A stretch of DNA of 12,073 nt from an uncultured Porphyromonas sp. (lineage in GTDB: Bacteria; Bacteroidota; Bacteroidia; Bacteroidales; Porphyromonadaceae), in contig CAMXXM010000020.1 in the NCBI GenBank assembly GCA_947253195.1, forward strand, positions 1 to 12,073. The letters run 5' to 3'. Positions 1 to 6,805 of this stretch are shown here, piece after piece. The translations under genes and the position numbers were made by a program. Each line of letters begins with the position of its first letter. The stretch's first letter is position 1. The notes beneath the pieces are model-generated. The model worked only from the letters and a program-made list of their open reading frames with translations. It ran no database searches and was not told the origin of the DNA.

Positions 1-126
1 AAATCATCCAAGAAAGAGCGTCTCTTTTTCCCCTCCCTATTTTTCAAAGGTCTCATATGGTACTGACAGCGAGGAGAGATCGCACCAACCCGAGTAGAGA
101 CCTGACTTCGGTCGTAGAGCGGGGAG
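1..126. other. Intergenic stretch with no recognisable gene
   Basis: No coding sequence is convincing here. The stretch begins with a small hairpin (about 11-29) and ends where the inverted repeat of an IS relic begins at 127. A short motif at 89-104 (CCGAGTAGAGACCTGA) recurs with one base missing at about 10137 upstream of tig. I assign it no function. Confidence 0.5.
11..29 (+). terminator. Possible short terminator hairpin
   Basis: AGAAAGAG (11-18) can pair with CTCTTTTT (22-29) around a three-base loop, with one G-U pair. The 3' arm is itself T-rich and pyrimidines follow. It could end a gene lying left of the window. The stem is short and A/T-rich, so this is weak. Confidence 0.25.
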
Positions 127-159
127 GGCTAATTCGCATTTTAATGTGCTGAGAGGGGG
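127..159 (+). repeat. Left terminal inverted repeat of IS relic
   Basis: This 33-base arm matches the reverse complement of 874-906 at 31 of 33 positions. The differences are A/G at arm positions 17 and 26. Similarity continues a few bases inward as an A-rich run with a one-to-two-base indel. It lies at the transposase 3' side of the element. Confidence 0.9.
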
Positions 160-192
160 AAAAATGGAAAGTTGACTGTCAAAATGAGGGAT

Positions 193-422
193 TCAGGAGG
201 AATGGAGGGCAACTCGATAGAGAAAGAAGTCGGTGTTTCCAGCTCCGTCGTTCACGCCCATGAAGCATTGCAAGTTTGGTTGAGAGTTTCCACCTAGACA
301 TTTGCTTTCGCTATGGTAGAAGTACCTCAGAATGGGGATGGAGCTTGACCGAAGCGAAGCAATGTTGCGAGGTTGTGTATCTCCGCCACCTCACTCTCCA
401 TCCCCTCCTTGATGAAGAGCAT
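193..422 (-). pseudogene. Remnant resembling a transposase C-terminus
   Basis: Two short minus-strand frames lie just inside the left inverted repeat, where the transposase 3' end should be. One (422-327) reads IKEGMESEVAEIHNLATLLR and then FGQAPSPF, and stops. The other (about 270-193) ends TDFFLYRVALHSS at a TGA, 34 bases from the repeat. The last segment recalls the FF-[LI]-[FY]-R-[LV] stretch near the end of ISAon1-type transposases. The frames differ, so at least one frameshift separates them. No DDE catalytic region is present. The first segment is only weakly similar to anything I recall. The position and strand support the assignment more than the residues do. Confidence 0.45.
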
Positions 423-457
423 GGGGTCTGCCTCTTTACCTTATACCTCCTGTCTGC

Positions 458-819
458 CTAGTACGGACGTAGGCCCGTTATACTGGTCAAGACGCTTCGC
501 GTCCACCCGAGGACATAGAGGCAGCATTGCCAATACTTATCGGCTTCCCCTTGATCTATTTCTCTTAAAAAGCACCGAACTTCGGTGTGCATTTGATCCC
601 TTCGATCGTGTATTTATAGGTGTTGAAAAAGGACTCTCGACCACCCCGTCAACGTATGTAGATAAAAGCCTCTAGACTAACTATGGAAAAAGGATGGATC
701 TCGCAGGGATTCACATACCCGCATCGGACCACCTCCTTCGCCTCTTTCAGCTCAAAGTCGCGAAGGATCTCCTCCGGGACAAATGCCGATATCAGCTCCC
801 TTATCTCTGCTGATTCCAT
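458..819 (-). pseudogene. Broken N-terminal ORF of an ISAon1-type transposase
   Basis: On the minus strand an ATG at 819 opens a frame starting MESAEIRELISAFVPEEIL, followed by RDFELKEAKE. This resembles the small 'ISAon1 family transposase N-terminal region' proteins as I remember them. The frame meets TGA at 651-649 after FIYIR. Reading through gives RGGRESFFNTYKYTIEGIK and CTPKFGAF, up to TAA at 567-565. A one-base frame change in a T-run at about 566-571 continues as FLREIDQGEADKYW to a TAG at 460-458. In family members I recall an arginine-rich stretch where the TGA lies, so CGA to TGA is a plausible origin of the stop. A stop plus a frameshift means no functional product. The stretch after KEAKE looks shortened relative to the family. 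The family call is from memory. Confidence 0.65.
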
Positions 820-873
820 ACGCTCTGACTACTTCCTCATCTATTATCTATTGTCTCTTCAACAAATTTTTCT

Positions 874-906
874 CCCCCTCCCAGCACATCAAAATGCGAA
901 TTAGCC
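874..906 (-). repeat. Right terminal inverted repeat of IS relic
   Basis: This is the partner arm of 127-159, on the side where the minus-strand ORFs begin. It lies only 34 bases upstream of the -33 box (940-943) of the SRP RNA/tRNA promoter, so the element ends just short of a stable-RNA promoter. Confidence 0.9.
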
Positions 907-939
907 GGTGTCAACCTATTTCAGGGATAGACAGTCCTC

Positions 940-970
940 TTTGAGGGACGGGAAAAAGTCTGTACCTTTG
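940..970 (+). promoter_or_regulatory. Bacteroidota-type promoter for SRP RNA and tRNA-Thr
   Basis: A TTTG box at 940-943 and TACCTTTG at 963-970 are separated by 19 bases, an excellent match to the Bacteroidota housekeeping sigma consensus (TTTG, then TAnnTTTG). Transcription should start near 977, about 16 bases before the mature SRP RNA. It is the best promoter match in the window, as expected for a highly expressed stable RNA. Confidence 0.85.
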
Positions 971-992
971 CACTGTCAAGCCGACAATATCC

Positions 993-1089
993 GGGCAAGT
1001 CCTACACGGCCAGCTCCCCGCAAATCCCCCCAGGGCTTGATCGCAGCAAGGGTAGCTGGTTGTAGCGGCGCGATGTAGTCAGCTTGCCC
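993..1089 (+). ncRNA. ffs: Small signal recognition particle RNA (4.5S-like)
   Basis: This RNA binds Ffh to form the particle that targets nascent membrane and secreted proteins. The sequence folds as one long hairpin. GGGCAAG (993-999) pairs with CTTGCCC (1083-1089), CTACA (1002-1006) with TGTAG (1074-1078), GGCCAGCT (1008-1015) with AGCTGGTT (1054-1061) using two G-U pairs, and CCC (1028-1030) with GGG (1050-1052). The apical Ffh-binding internal loop is recognisable as CAGG (1031-1034) opposite AGCA (1045-1048), as in E. coli 4.5S RNA, with ten bases between in both. The tip here is GCTTGATCGC, not the usual GGAA tetraloop on a three-pair stem. The length of about 97 bases fits the Alu-less bacterial type. 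The ends are set from the closing stem and could extend a few bases. Confidence 0.88.
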
Positions 1090-1093
1090 ACCC

Positions 1094-1166
1094 GCCTTCT
1101 TAGCTCAGTTGGTAGAGCTTCTGATTTGTAATCAGATGGTCGTAGGTTCGAGTCCTATAGAAGGCT
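1094..1166 (+). tRNA. tRNA-Thr (anticodon UGU)
   Basis: A complete cloverleaf is visible. The acceptor stem is GCCTTCT (1094-1100) with AGAAGGC (1159-1165), the D arm GCTC/GAGC, and the anticodon stem TCTGA/TCAGA around TTTGTAA, giving TGT. The T arm is GTAGG/CCTAT around TTCGAGT. The total is 73 bases including a T discriminator at 1166. CCA is not encoded, so it must be added after transcription. It begins four bases after the SRP RNA and shares its promoter, so RNase P cleavage at the tRNA 5' end probably also frees the SRP RNA 3' end. Confidence 0.95.
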
Positions 1167-1174
1167 CTCATCAA

Positions 1175-1217
1175 GAAGCGACTGTAAGTGACGAGCCATC
1201 GTACTTACAGTCGCTTC
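1175..1217 (+). terminator. Hairpin terminator after tRNA-Thr
   Basis: A perfect 15-base inverted repeat, GAAGCGACTGTAAGT (1175-1189) with its complement at 1203-1217, closes a 13-base loop. It starts nine bases after the tRNA. Only a short pyrimidine stretch follows, so it is not a classical poly-U terminator, but position and stem strength suggest it ends the ffs-tRNA transcript. Confidence 0.7.
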
Positions 1218-1237
1218 CTTACTTGCACCTGATTGGG

Positions 1238-1245
1238 TAAGTTTG
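1238..1245 (+). promoter_or_regulatory. Candidate -7 box for the outer-membrane protein gene
   Basis: TAAGTTTG matches the TAnnTTTG box, 71 bases before the ATG at 1316. The expected upstream TTTG box is poor: an ACTTG lies at 1221-1225, only 12 bases away. A transcript would start near 1252. Confidence 0.4.
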
Positions 1246-1315
1246 CTCTTAAGAGTGACTCTCGCACTCCATTCGACAGTTTTTGCACATTCACCATTCC
1301 TCACCTGATCATCCG

Positions 1316-4057
1316 ATGCACCGCTCAGGCACACCTAAGCACCCCACTCTACTGCTTATAGGCGTAGCTCTCTGCATGATCCTCATGCAGAGAGCCTATG
1401 CCCAGACCAAGTCCTGTGAGATCAAGGGGCGTGTCTACGACACCGATGAGGAGGAGTGGATGACCGCAGCGAGTGTGCGGCTCCTGAGTGCCACCGACTC
1501 CACTCTGGTGCAAAGGGTGATGACTGACAAGCAGGGGCGCTTCAGACTCCAGGTCTCCACGCCCGGGAGCTATCTCGTAGACATCTCTTTCATTGGCTAC
1601 ACGCCCTACCGCAAGGCGGTATCCATCGGTGCGAGCTCTAAGATCGACCTCGGACGGATCAAGCTCTCCCCCTCTGCGACGGCACTGAGCGAGCTGAAAG
1701 TCGTGGGACAGACAAGTCCGGTGACGATCAAGAAGGACACGGTGCAATTTAGCGCCGGCGCCTTCAAGGTTCGCCCCGGTGCTTCGGTGGAGGAGCTGCT
1801 ACGCCGTATTCCCGGGATAGAGGTGGACGTGGAGGGTAATATCACTTACAATGGGGAGGCCATCGAGCGGGTGGAGCTGGACGGCAGAGACTTCTTCTCC
1901 TCCGACCCAACTATGGCTACGAAGAATCTCCCCGCTGACCTGATCAAGAACGTACAGGTAGTCGACAAGAAGTCTGAGCAATCCAGGCTCACCGGTATGG
2001 ACGACGGAGAGAAGACGAAGATACTCAACCTGAATGTGAAGGAAGAGCTGAAGAAAGGCTTCCTCGGTAGCCTGAAGGCCGGCTACGGAACCAAGGACCG
2101 CTACAGCGTAGACCTGATGGGATCGGCATTTAGAGGAGACGAGCGGATCACCCTCCTCGCTAATCTCAATAACACCGACGGGGTAAGGCGTGGGAGAGGA
2201 GACCGGACGCGACGCTCAGTGGGAGCCAACTACGACAATAAGGTAAGTGATAAGCTCAACGTTACCGCTGAGCTCTCGTATCAAGAGAACGATGACACCT
2301 TAACGAGCCGAATGACTCGGGAAAACCTCCTCGGAGAAGCCACGCATACCACCACCGACCGCACCACCTCCTCCCAGGATGACCTCTCACGCCGCGGCTC
2401 CATGGGCGGTCGTCTCGAGTGGATCCCCTCTGAGAGGACTGCACTTTTCTTTATGCCCGATATCAGCATCGGTCGCAGCCAATCCCACTCACTCTCTCAG
2501 TACAGCACAGAGGCAAGAGAGGGCGAGACGATCAACTCCGGCTCCTCGGAGAGGGAGGAGAAGAGCCGCAACGATGGAGCGGGCGGCTACCTCCACTTCC
2601 GCCACACATTTAATGACGAGGGACGAAATATCTACGTCAGAGTCTTTGGACGGCACGAGTCGGGCAACAGCGACGGGACACTCAAGAGCATCACCACCTT
2701 TGCCAAGGGCAACCGAAGCGAGACCCTGGATCAGCTGACCAGCTCCCGCAGCGAGAGTAATCGGGGCGGTATCTCCGTCTCCTATTTGGAACCTCTCAGC
2801 AAGTACTGGTCACTCCAGGGCAGCTACAGCCTTGATGGCGAGTACAGGACGGGCGATCGCCTTGCCTATCAGACCGACGCAGAGGGGGAGTACACCATAC
2901 TGGACAAGCGCTACTCCAGAGGCTCCGGCAATCGGTACCTCAACCACCGGATCGGTGCCATGGCGAAGTACCGGCCGAGACCCAAGAGCAGCATCTCCCT
3001 CGGAGTCGACGCGCTGCCCACCCACACGCACACGATCACCACGGATGGTGAGGAGGTCACCTACGATCACGAGCGAAGCATCGTCAACTATGCACCCTCG
3101 CTCATCGTAGACATGAGGAACGACCTAGGACTACAGTATATGCTGCACTATAGAGGGCGCACCAGTCAGCCCTCTATGGAGCAACTGAGTCCTGTCACCA
3201 TTCAGACCTCGCCGCTCTCGCAGACGACCGGTAACCCGGACCTGCTTCCCTCATTTAGGCGTATAATATTTATGCGTGGATCTATGGAAAATCAAGAGAA
3301 GCGACAAAGCCTGCAGATATTTGGCTACTTAGGGACGGTGAATAATGCGATCATCAACCGTCGCGAAATAGACCGAGAGACCGGTATCAGTCGAACCACG
3401 TACGAGAACGTGAATGGTGTCTACTCCTACAGTGCCGGCGGGTCGCTGAGCTTACCCTTATCCAAGAGCCTGACCTCCTTTACCAACGGCCGGGTCGGTG
3501 GCAATAGAGGCAAGGGGTATGTTAATGGTGAGCTGAATACCTATCTCAGCAGCACCATCAATCTCTCGGAGAGGGTCACTTGGTCGGGCGAGTATCTGCA
3601 GTCATCGCTGGGCTTCTCCGGGGACTACAACCACCTGACGAATACGGTATCCCGCCAGAGTGACCGAAAGACACTTGACTACAGGCTCTTCTGCGAAGCC
3701 ACCTGGATGCCCCCCTTCGGTCTCAGCCTCTCCCATCGTCTCTCCTACAGCGATGCCAAGGGGTACCATGACGATGTGAAGCGAAACCTCTGGATATGGG
3801 ACATCAGCCTCGGGTACTTCTTCCTCAAGGATCGGAGGGGGACGCTGGAACTGGAGGCACTGGATCTGCTGGGGCAGAGGAGTACCTTTCGCCGCACCTC
3901 GACCGCTCAGTCCATCACCGATATGCTCTACGAGGGAGTCACATCGTACGTTATGCTGACCTTTACCTATAAACTCAATACCCTACCGACAGCAGACCCC
4001 TCTCCCGATCACTCCTCGCGGTCGAGATACCGGTCTCGGTACTTCCATAGGATGTGA
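1316..4057 (+). CDS. Outer-membrane beta-barrel protein (TonB-receptor-like)
   Basis: The predicted product is a 913-residue outer-membrane protein. The ATG at 1316 is preferred over an upstream in-frame TTG at 1283 because it places a normal signal peptide at the N-terminus: a short basic start, a hydrophobic core LLLIGVALCMILM, and a cut after AYA near residue 29. A carboxypeptidase-regulatory-like beta domain follows (about 34-105, CEIKGRVYD to FIGYTPYRKAV). Next is a plug-like region (about 130-215) with VEELLRRIPGIEVD and VELDGRDFF. The remainder is a long run of alternating strands typical of a barrel (about residue 240 onward). The last strand-like stretch, MLTFTYKLN, is followed by an unusual basic tail rich in S, R and Y. 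It lacks a SusD-type neighbour, so it belongs with stand-alone OMP_b-brl_3-type proteins rather than SusC pairs. The cargo is unknown. Confidence 0.85.
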   Translation: MHRSGTPKHPTLLLIGVALCMILMQRAYAQTKSCEIKGRVYDTDEEEWMTAASVRLLSATDSTLVQRVMTDKQGRFRLQVSTPGSYLVDISFIGYTPYRKAVSIGASSKIDLGRIKLSPSATALSELKVVGQTSPVTIKKDTVQFSAGAFKVRPGASVEELLRRIPGIEVDVEGNITYNGEAIERVELDGRDFFSSDPTMATKNLPADLIKNVQVVDKKSEQSRLTGMDDGEKTKILNLNVKEELKKGFLGSLKAGYGTKDRYSVDLMGSAFRGDERITLLANLNNTDGVRRGRGDRTRRSVGANYDNKVSDKLNVTAELSYQENDDTLTSRMTRENLLGEATHTTTDRTTSSQDDLSRRGSMGGRLEWIPSERTALFFMPDISIGRSQSHSLSQYSTEAREGETINSGSSEREEKSRNDGAGGYLHFRHTFNDEGRNIYVRVFGRHESGNSDGTLKSITTFAKGNRSETLDQLTSSRSESNRGGISVSYLEPLSKYWSLQGSYSLDGEYRTGDRLAYQTDAEGEYTILDKRYSRGSGNRYLNHRIGAMAKYRPRPKSSISLGVDALPTHTHTITTDGEEVTYDHERSIVNYAPSLIVDMRNDLGLQYMLHYRGRTSQPSMEQLSPVTIQTSPLSQTTGNPDLLPSFRRIIFMRGSMENQEKRQSLQIFGYLGTVNNAIINRREIDRETGISRTTYENVNGVYSYSAGGSLSLPLSKSLTSFTNGRVGGNRGKGYVNGELNTYLSSTINLSERVTWSGEYLQSSLGFSGDYNHLTNTVSRQSDRKTLDYRLFCEATWMPPFGLSLSHRLSYSDAKGYHDDVKRNLWIWDISLGYFFLKDRRGTLELEALDLLGQRSTFRRTSTAQSITDMLYEGVTSYVMLTFTYKLNTLPTADPSPDHSSRSRYRSRYFHRM

Positions 4058-4074
4058 GGAATAAGGGGGCGTAC

Positions 4075-4106
4075 TTTTATAGTGCTCTACAAAAGCGTTA
4101 TCTTTG
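4075..4106 (+). promoter_or_regulatory. Promoter for the lysS operon
   Basis: TATCTTTG at 4099-4106 fits the TAnnTTTG box and TTTT at 4075-4078, 20 bases upstream, stands in for TTTG. Transcription would start near 4113, leaving a leader of about 70 bases before lysS. Confidence 0.7.
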
Positions 4107-4109
4107 CAG

Positions 4110-4145
4110 ATAAGTGCACCCGGCAGATAGCCACGATGCACTTGT
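4110..4145 (+). promoter_or_regulatory. Inverted repeat in the lysS leader
   Basis: ATAAGTGCA (4110-4118) pairs with TGCACTTGT (4137-4145) around an 18-base loop: nine pairs, one of them G-U. It begins at the predicted transcription start and ends about 36 bases before the lysS ATG. It has no U-tract and matches no riboswitch I know. It may only stabilise the 5' end of the mRNA, or it may be an operator. Confidence 0.35.
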
Positions 4146-4181
4146 ACTCTAATTAGTTAAGAACTCATCATCAGAAAAGAC

Positions 4182-5732
4182 ATGGAGAGACAATATAGTG
4201 AGCAGGAGCTCCTGCGTCGTGATAGCTTACAGAAGTTGCGTGACCTGGGGATCAACCCCTACCCCGCTGAGGAGTATGTGGTGGATGCCACGTCACAGGA
4301 CATCAAGGACCATTTCTCGGATGATGAGCAGCAGCCTCGACAGGTAAGGATAGCCGGACGACTAATGTCTCGCCGGATCATGGGCAAGGCATCCTTTGCT
4401 GAGCTCCAGGACAGCGAGGGCAGGATACAGCTCTACATTACTCGCGATGACATAGCGCCCGAGGAGGATAAGACGCTCTATAATGTAGTCTTCAGGAAGC
4501 TCCTTGACATTGGCGACATCATCGGGGTGGAGGGTTTTGTCTTCCGCACCAAGATGGGCGAGATCAGTGTCCATGTACAGAAGCTTTCGTTGCTCTCCAA
4601 GTCCCTCCGACCTCTCCCGGTCGTGAAGGTAAAGGATGGGGAGACCTATGATGCCTTTACCGACCCGGAGCAACGCTACCGTATGCGGTACGTGGACCTG
4701 ATCGTAAATCCGCAGAATAGAGACATATTCATCAAGCGGACGAAGATGTATAGTGCTTTCAGGGACTTCTTCAACTCTCGCGGCTTCCTCGAGGTCGAGA
4801 CTCCCATCCTGCAGACGATCCCAGGCGGAGCGTCGGCTCGGCCTTTCATCACCCATCACAATGCGCTGGACATCCCTCTCTACCTGAGGATTGCGGATGA
4901 GCTCTTCCTCAAGAGACTGATCGTCGGAGGGTACGATGCTGTGTACGAGTTTGGGAAAAACTTCCGCAACGAGGGGATGGATCGCACACACAATCCCGAG
5001 TTTACCGGGATGGAGGTATATGTCGCCTACAAGGACTACAACTGGATGATGGAGATGACCGAGCAGCTGCTCGAGTACACGGCACTTCAGGTCAATGGCA
5101 AGACAACCGTGGAGCTGGGTGACAAGACCATCGACCTCAAGGCTCCCTACCAGCGACTCACCATGACCGATGCCATCAAGGAGTATGGGGACTACGACAT
5201 CACCGGCAAGACCGAGGAGGAGCTGAGGGCCAAGTGCAAGGAGCTCGGGATCGAGGTGGATGACTCCTTCGGCAAGGGCAAGCTGATTGATGAGCTCTTT
5301 GGCGAGATCTGCGAGGAGCACCTGATCCAACCCACTTTCATCACCGACTACCCTGTGGAGATGTCTCCGCTGACGAAGATGCACCGTACCAAGCCCGGAC
5401 TGACGGAGCGCTTTGAGCTGATGATCAATGGCAGCGAGCTTGCCAATGCCTACACCGAGCTCAATGACCCGATTGACCAGCTGGAGCGCTTTGAGGATCA
5501 GCTGAGACTGTCGGAGAAGGGAGACGATGAGGCGATGTTTATTGACCAAGACTTTGTCCGAGCCTTGGAGTATGGTATGCCGCCGACGAGTGGTCTCGGG
5601 ATAGGGATGGATCGCTTGGCGATGCTCCTGACTGAGCAGGATACGATCCAGGAGGTGCTGCTCTTCCCCACGATGAAGCCTATCTCTCAGCCCAAGGGCG
5701 AGGAGGAGGAAGCAGACTCTGATAGCGAGTGA
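4182..5732 (+). CDS. lysS: Lysyl-tRNA synthetase, class II
   Basis: The enzyme charges tRNA-Lys with lysine using ATP, in the cytoplasm. The 516-residue length is normal for bacterial class II LysRS. The N-terminal OB-fold anticodon-binding domain spans about 52-140 ([20 protein letters not shown]). The catalytic core has motif 1 near 198-210 ([12 protein letters not shown]), motif 2 at 260-272 ([13 protein letters not shown]) and motif 3 at 471-484 ([13 protein letters not shown], with Arg478). [15 protein letters not shown] (416-430) is also typical. The protein ends in an acidic tail ([10 protein letters not shown]). The ATG lies in an A-rich context (AGAAAAGAC) without a strong Shine-Dalgarno sequence. 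It is the first gene of a five-gene run, and gpsA begins right after its stop. The identification is secure. Confidence 0.97.
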   Translation: MERQYSEQELLRRDSLQKLRDLGINPYPAEEYVVDATSQDIKDHFSDDEQQPRQVRIAGRLMSRRIMGKASFAELQDSEGRIQLYITRDDIAPEEDKTLYNVVFRKLLDIGDIIGVEGFVFRTKMGEISVHVQKLSLLSKSLRPLPVVKVKDGETYDAFTDPEQRYRMRYVDLIVNPQNRDIFIKRTKMYSAFRDFFNSRGFLEVETPILQTIPGGASARPFITHHNALDIPLYLRIADELFLKRLIVGGYDAVYEFGKNFRNEGMDRTHNPEFTGMEVYVAYKDYNWMMEMTEQLLEYTALQVNGKTTVELGDKTIDLKAPYQRLTMTDAIKEYGDYDITGKTEEELRAKCKELGIEVDDSFGKGKLIDELFGEICEEHLIQPTFITDYPVEMSPLTKMHRTKPGLTERFELMINGSELANAYTELNDPIDQLERFEDQLRLSEKGDDEAMFIDQDFVRALEYGMPPTSGLGIGMDRLAMLLTEQDTIQEVLLFPTMKPISQPKGEEEEADSDSE

Positions 5733-5734
5733 GT

Positions 5735-6778
5735 ATGAAGGAGACAGCCTCAAGGAGTATGACCGACCCTAAGTCTGCCGCTTCTCCGGCGACGAAGATC
5801 GGACTCATTGGTAGCGGGAGCTGGGCTACGGCGTTAGCCAAGATCCTGCACGAGACCGGTCAGGAGTTCAATTGGTACTTTAGATTCCGCAGCCAGATCC
5901 GGGCATTCAAGAAGCAGGGGCACAACCCCAATTACCTCACCTCAGTCAGCTTTGACACCTCCAAGGTCCACTTCTACAGCGATCTCTCAGAGCTGGTAGA
6001 GGAGAGCGACACCCTGCTCCTCTGTACCCCTTCTCCTTACCTCAAGGGCATACTGCAGAAGGTTGATCCGGAGAAGTATAAGGGGAAGGTCTTCCTCAAT
6101 GCCGTCAAGGGAATTATCCCCGACAGCTATCAGCTGGTATCAGACTTCCTGTCTGGTGAATTTGGCATACCGATGTCTCAGATCGCTGTCATCTCCGGAC
6201 CTACACACGCTGAGGAGGTGGCGATAGATCGAACCAGCTACCTCACTATTGGCTGCGAGGACAAGGAGACGGCCCTACGGCTCGCCCCGCTATTTCATGC
6301 GCCCTATGTCCATATTGTGATCAGCACCGACGTGAGGGGCATCGAGTATAGCAGCGTGCTGAAGAATATCTACGCCATCGCCTCGGGTATCACTCAGGGG
6401 ATGAAGCTGGGAGACAACTTTATGGCGGTGCTTATCTGCAACGCCACCGGGGAGATCAAGCGATTTATCCGCACCGCCACCGAGAGTCGACCGCAGGTCT
6501 ATGACTCTGCCTACTTAGGGGATCTCCTAGTGACCGCCTACTCCCGATACAGCCGCAATAGGACTTTCGGAAATTTCTTAGGCAAAGGCTATGGGGTCTA
6601 TGAGGCGCAGCTCGAGATGGAGATGATCGCAGAGGGTTTTTATGGAGCAAAGTGCATCCACGAGGTGAATAAGCGATATGGCGTAGAGATACCGATTGCG
6701 GATGCGGTCTACGACATACTCTATGAGCACGTCAAGCCGGAGCAGGCATTCGAGGATCTAAAGCCGCTCCTGAAGTGA
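5735..6778 (+). CDS. gpsA: NAD(P)H-dependent glycerol-3-phosphate dehydrogenase
   Basis: GpsA reduces dihydroxyacetone phosphate to sn-glycerol 3-phosphate, the backbone precursor for phospholipids. From the ATG at 5735 the product has 347 residues. The Rossmann dinucleotide site is GSGSWATAL (27-35). NAVKG (122-126), SGPTHAEEVA (154-163), the catalytic-type lysine in VLKNIYAIASG (210), GDLLVTAYSRYSRNRTFG (262-279) and the C-terminal AEGFYGAK follow in family order. The start is uncertain: an in-frame GTG at 5729 overlaps the lysS stop, and a later ATG at 5759 would still keep the Rossmann glycine loop. The two-base gap after lysS suggests translational coupling. The usual second glycine-loop residue is a serine-containing variant, within family range. 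Function is secure. Confidence 0.95.
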   Translation: MKETASRSMTDPKSAASPATKIGLIGSGSWATALAKILHETGQEFNWYFRFRSQIRAFKKQGHNPNYLTSVSFDTSKVHFYSDLSELVEESDTLLLCTPSPYLKGILQKVDPEKYKGKVFLNAVKGIIPDSYQLVSDFLSGEFGIPMSQIAVISGPTHAEEVAIDRTSYLTIGCEDKETALRLAPLFHAPYVHIVISTDVRGIEYSSVLKNIYAIASGITQGMKLGDNFMAVLICNATGEIKRFIRTATESRPQVYDSAYLGDLLVTAYSRYSRNRTFGNFLGKGYGVYEAQLEMEMIAEGFYGAKCIHEVNKRYGVEIPIADAVYDILYEHVKPEQAFEDLKPLLK

Positions 6779-6805
6779 GTCAAAGATCGCCGAGACAGGA
6801 GAAAT

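Larger units (their letters stand above)
127..906 (-). mobile_element. Decayed, internally deleted IS element (ISAon1/ISL3-like)
   Basis: The element is bounded by imperfect terminal inverted repeats at 127-159 and 874-906, both starting GGCTAATTCGCATTTT when read inward. The total length of about 780 bases is too short for a complete two-ORF element. Read on the minus strand, the interior keeps in the expected order a broken small N-terminal ORF (819 down to about 458) and a fragment resembling a transposase C-terminus (422 down to 193). The catalytic middle is missing. The eight bases outside each end (119-126 and 907-914) do not match, so no target duplication survives and the insertion is probably old. 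The family assignment rests on remembered family sequence, not on a search. Confidence 0.75.

Noticed and set aside
89..104. Motif CCGAGTAGAG(A)CCTGA repeated at about 10137
   Set aside because: It is two copies of a 15-16 base motif with one indel and no wider similarity; it may be chance. It would be worth a genome count but is not enough to call a repeat family.
276..904. Three plus-strand open frames of 61, 100 and 73 codons
   Set aside because: They run antisense through the IS relic, show no recognisable domain, and are better explained by the minus-strand transposase remnants between inverted repeats.
119..914. Target-site duplication flanking the IS relic
   Set aside because: The eight bases on each side (GCGGGGAG and GGTGTCAA) do not match, so none is claimed.
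1283..1315. Upstream TTG start for the outer-membrane protein
   Set aside because: It would put a His/Pro-rich stretch before an already complete signal peptide; the ATG at 1316 gives a normal one.
3502..3517. Match of GGCAATAGAGGCAA inside the outer-membrane gene to the tig upstream region (about 10157)
   Set aside because: The match is one short stretch within a coding sequence with no extension; it is most likely coincidence.
4362..5753. A 463-codon open frame on the minus strand opposite lysS
   Set aside because: It is a shadow of lysS: composition is rich in L, V and H with no domain, while the plus strand encodes a complete LysRS with all three class II motifs. The long minus frames opposite the MATE gene and tig are shadows too.
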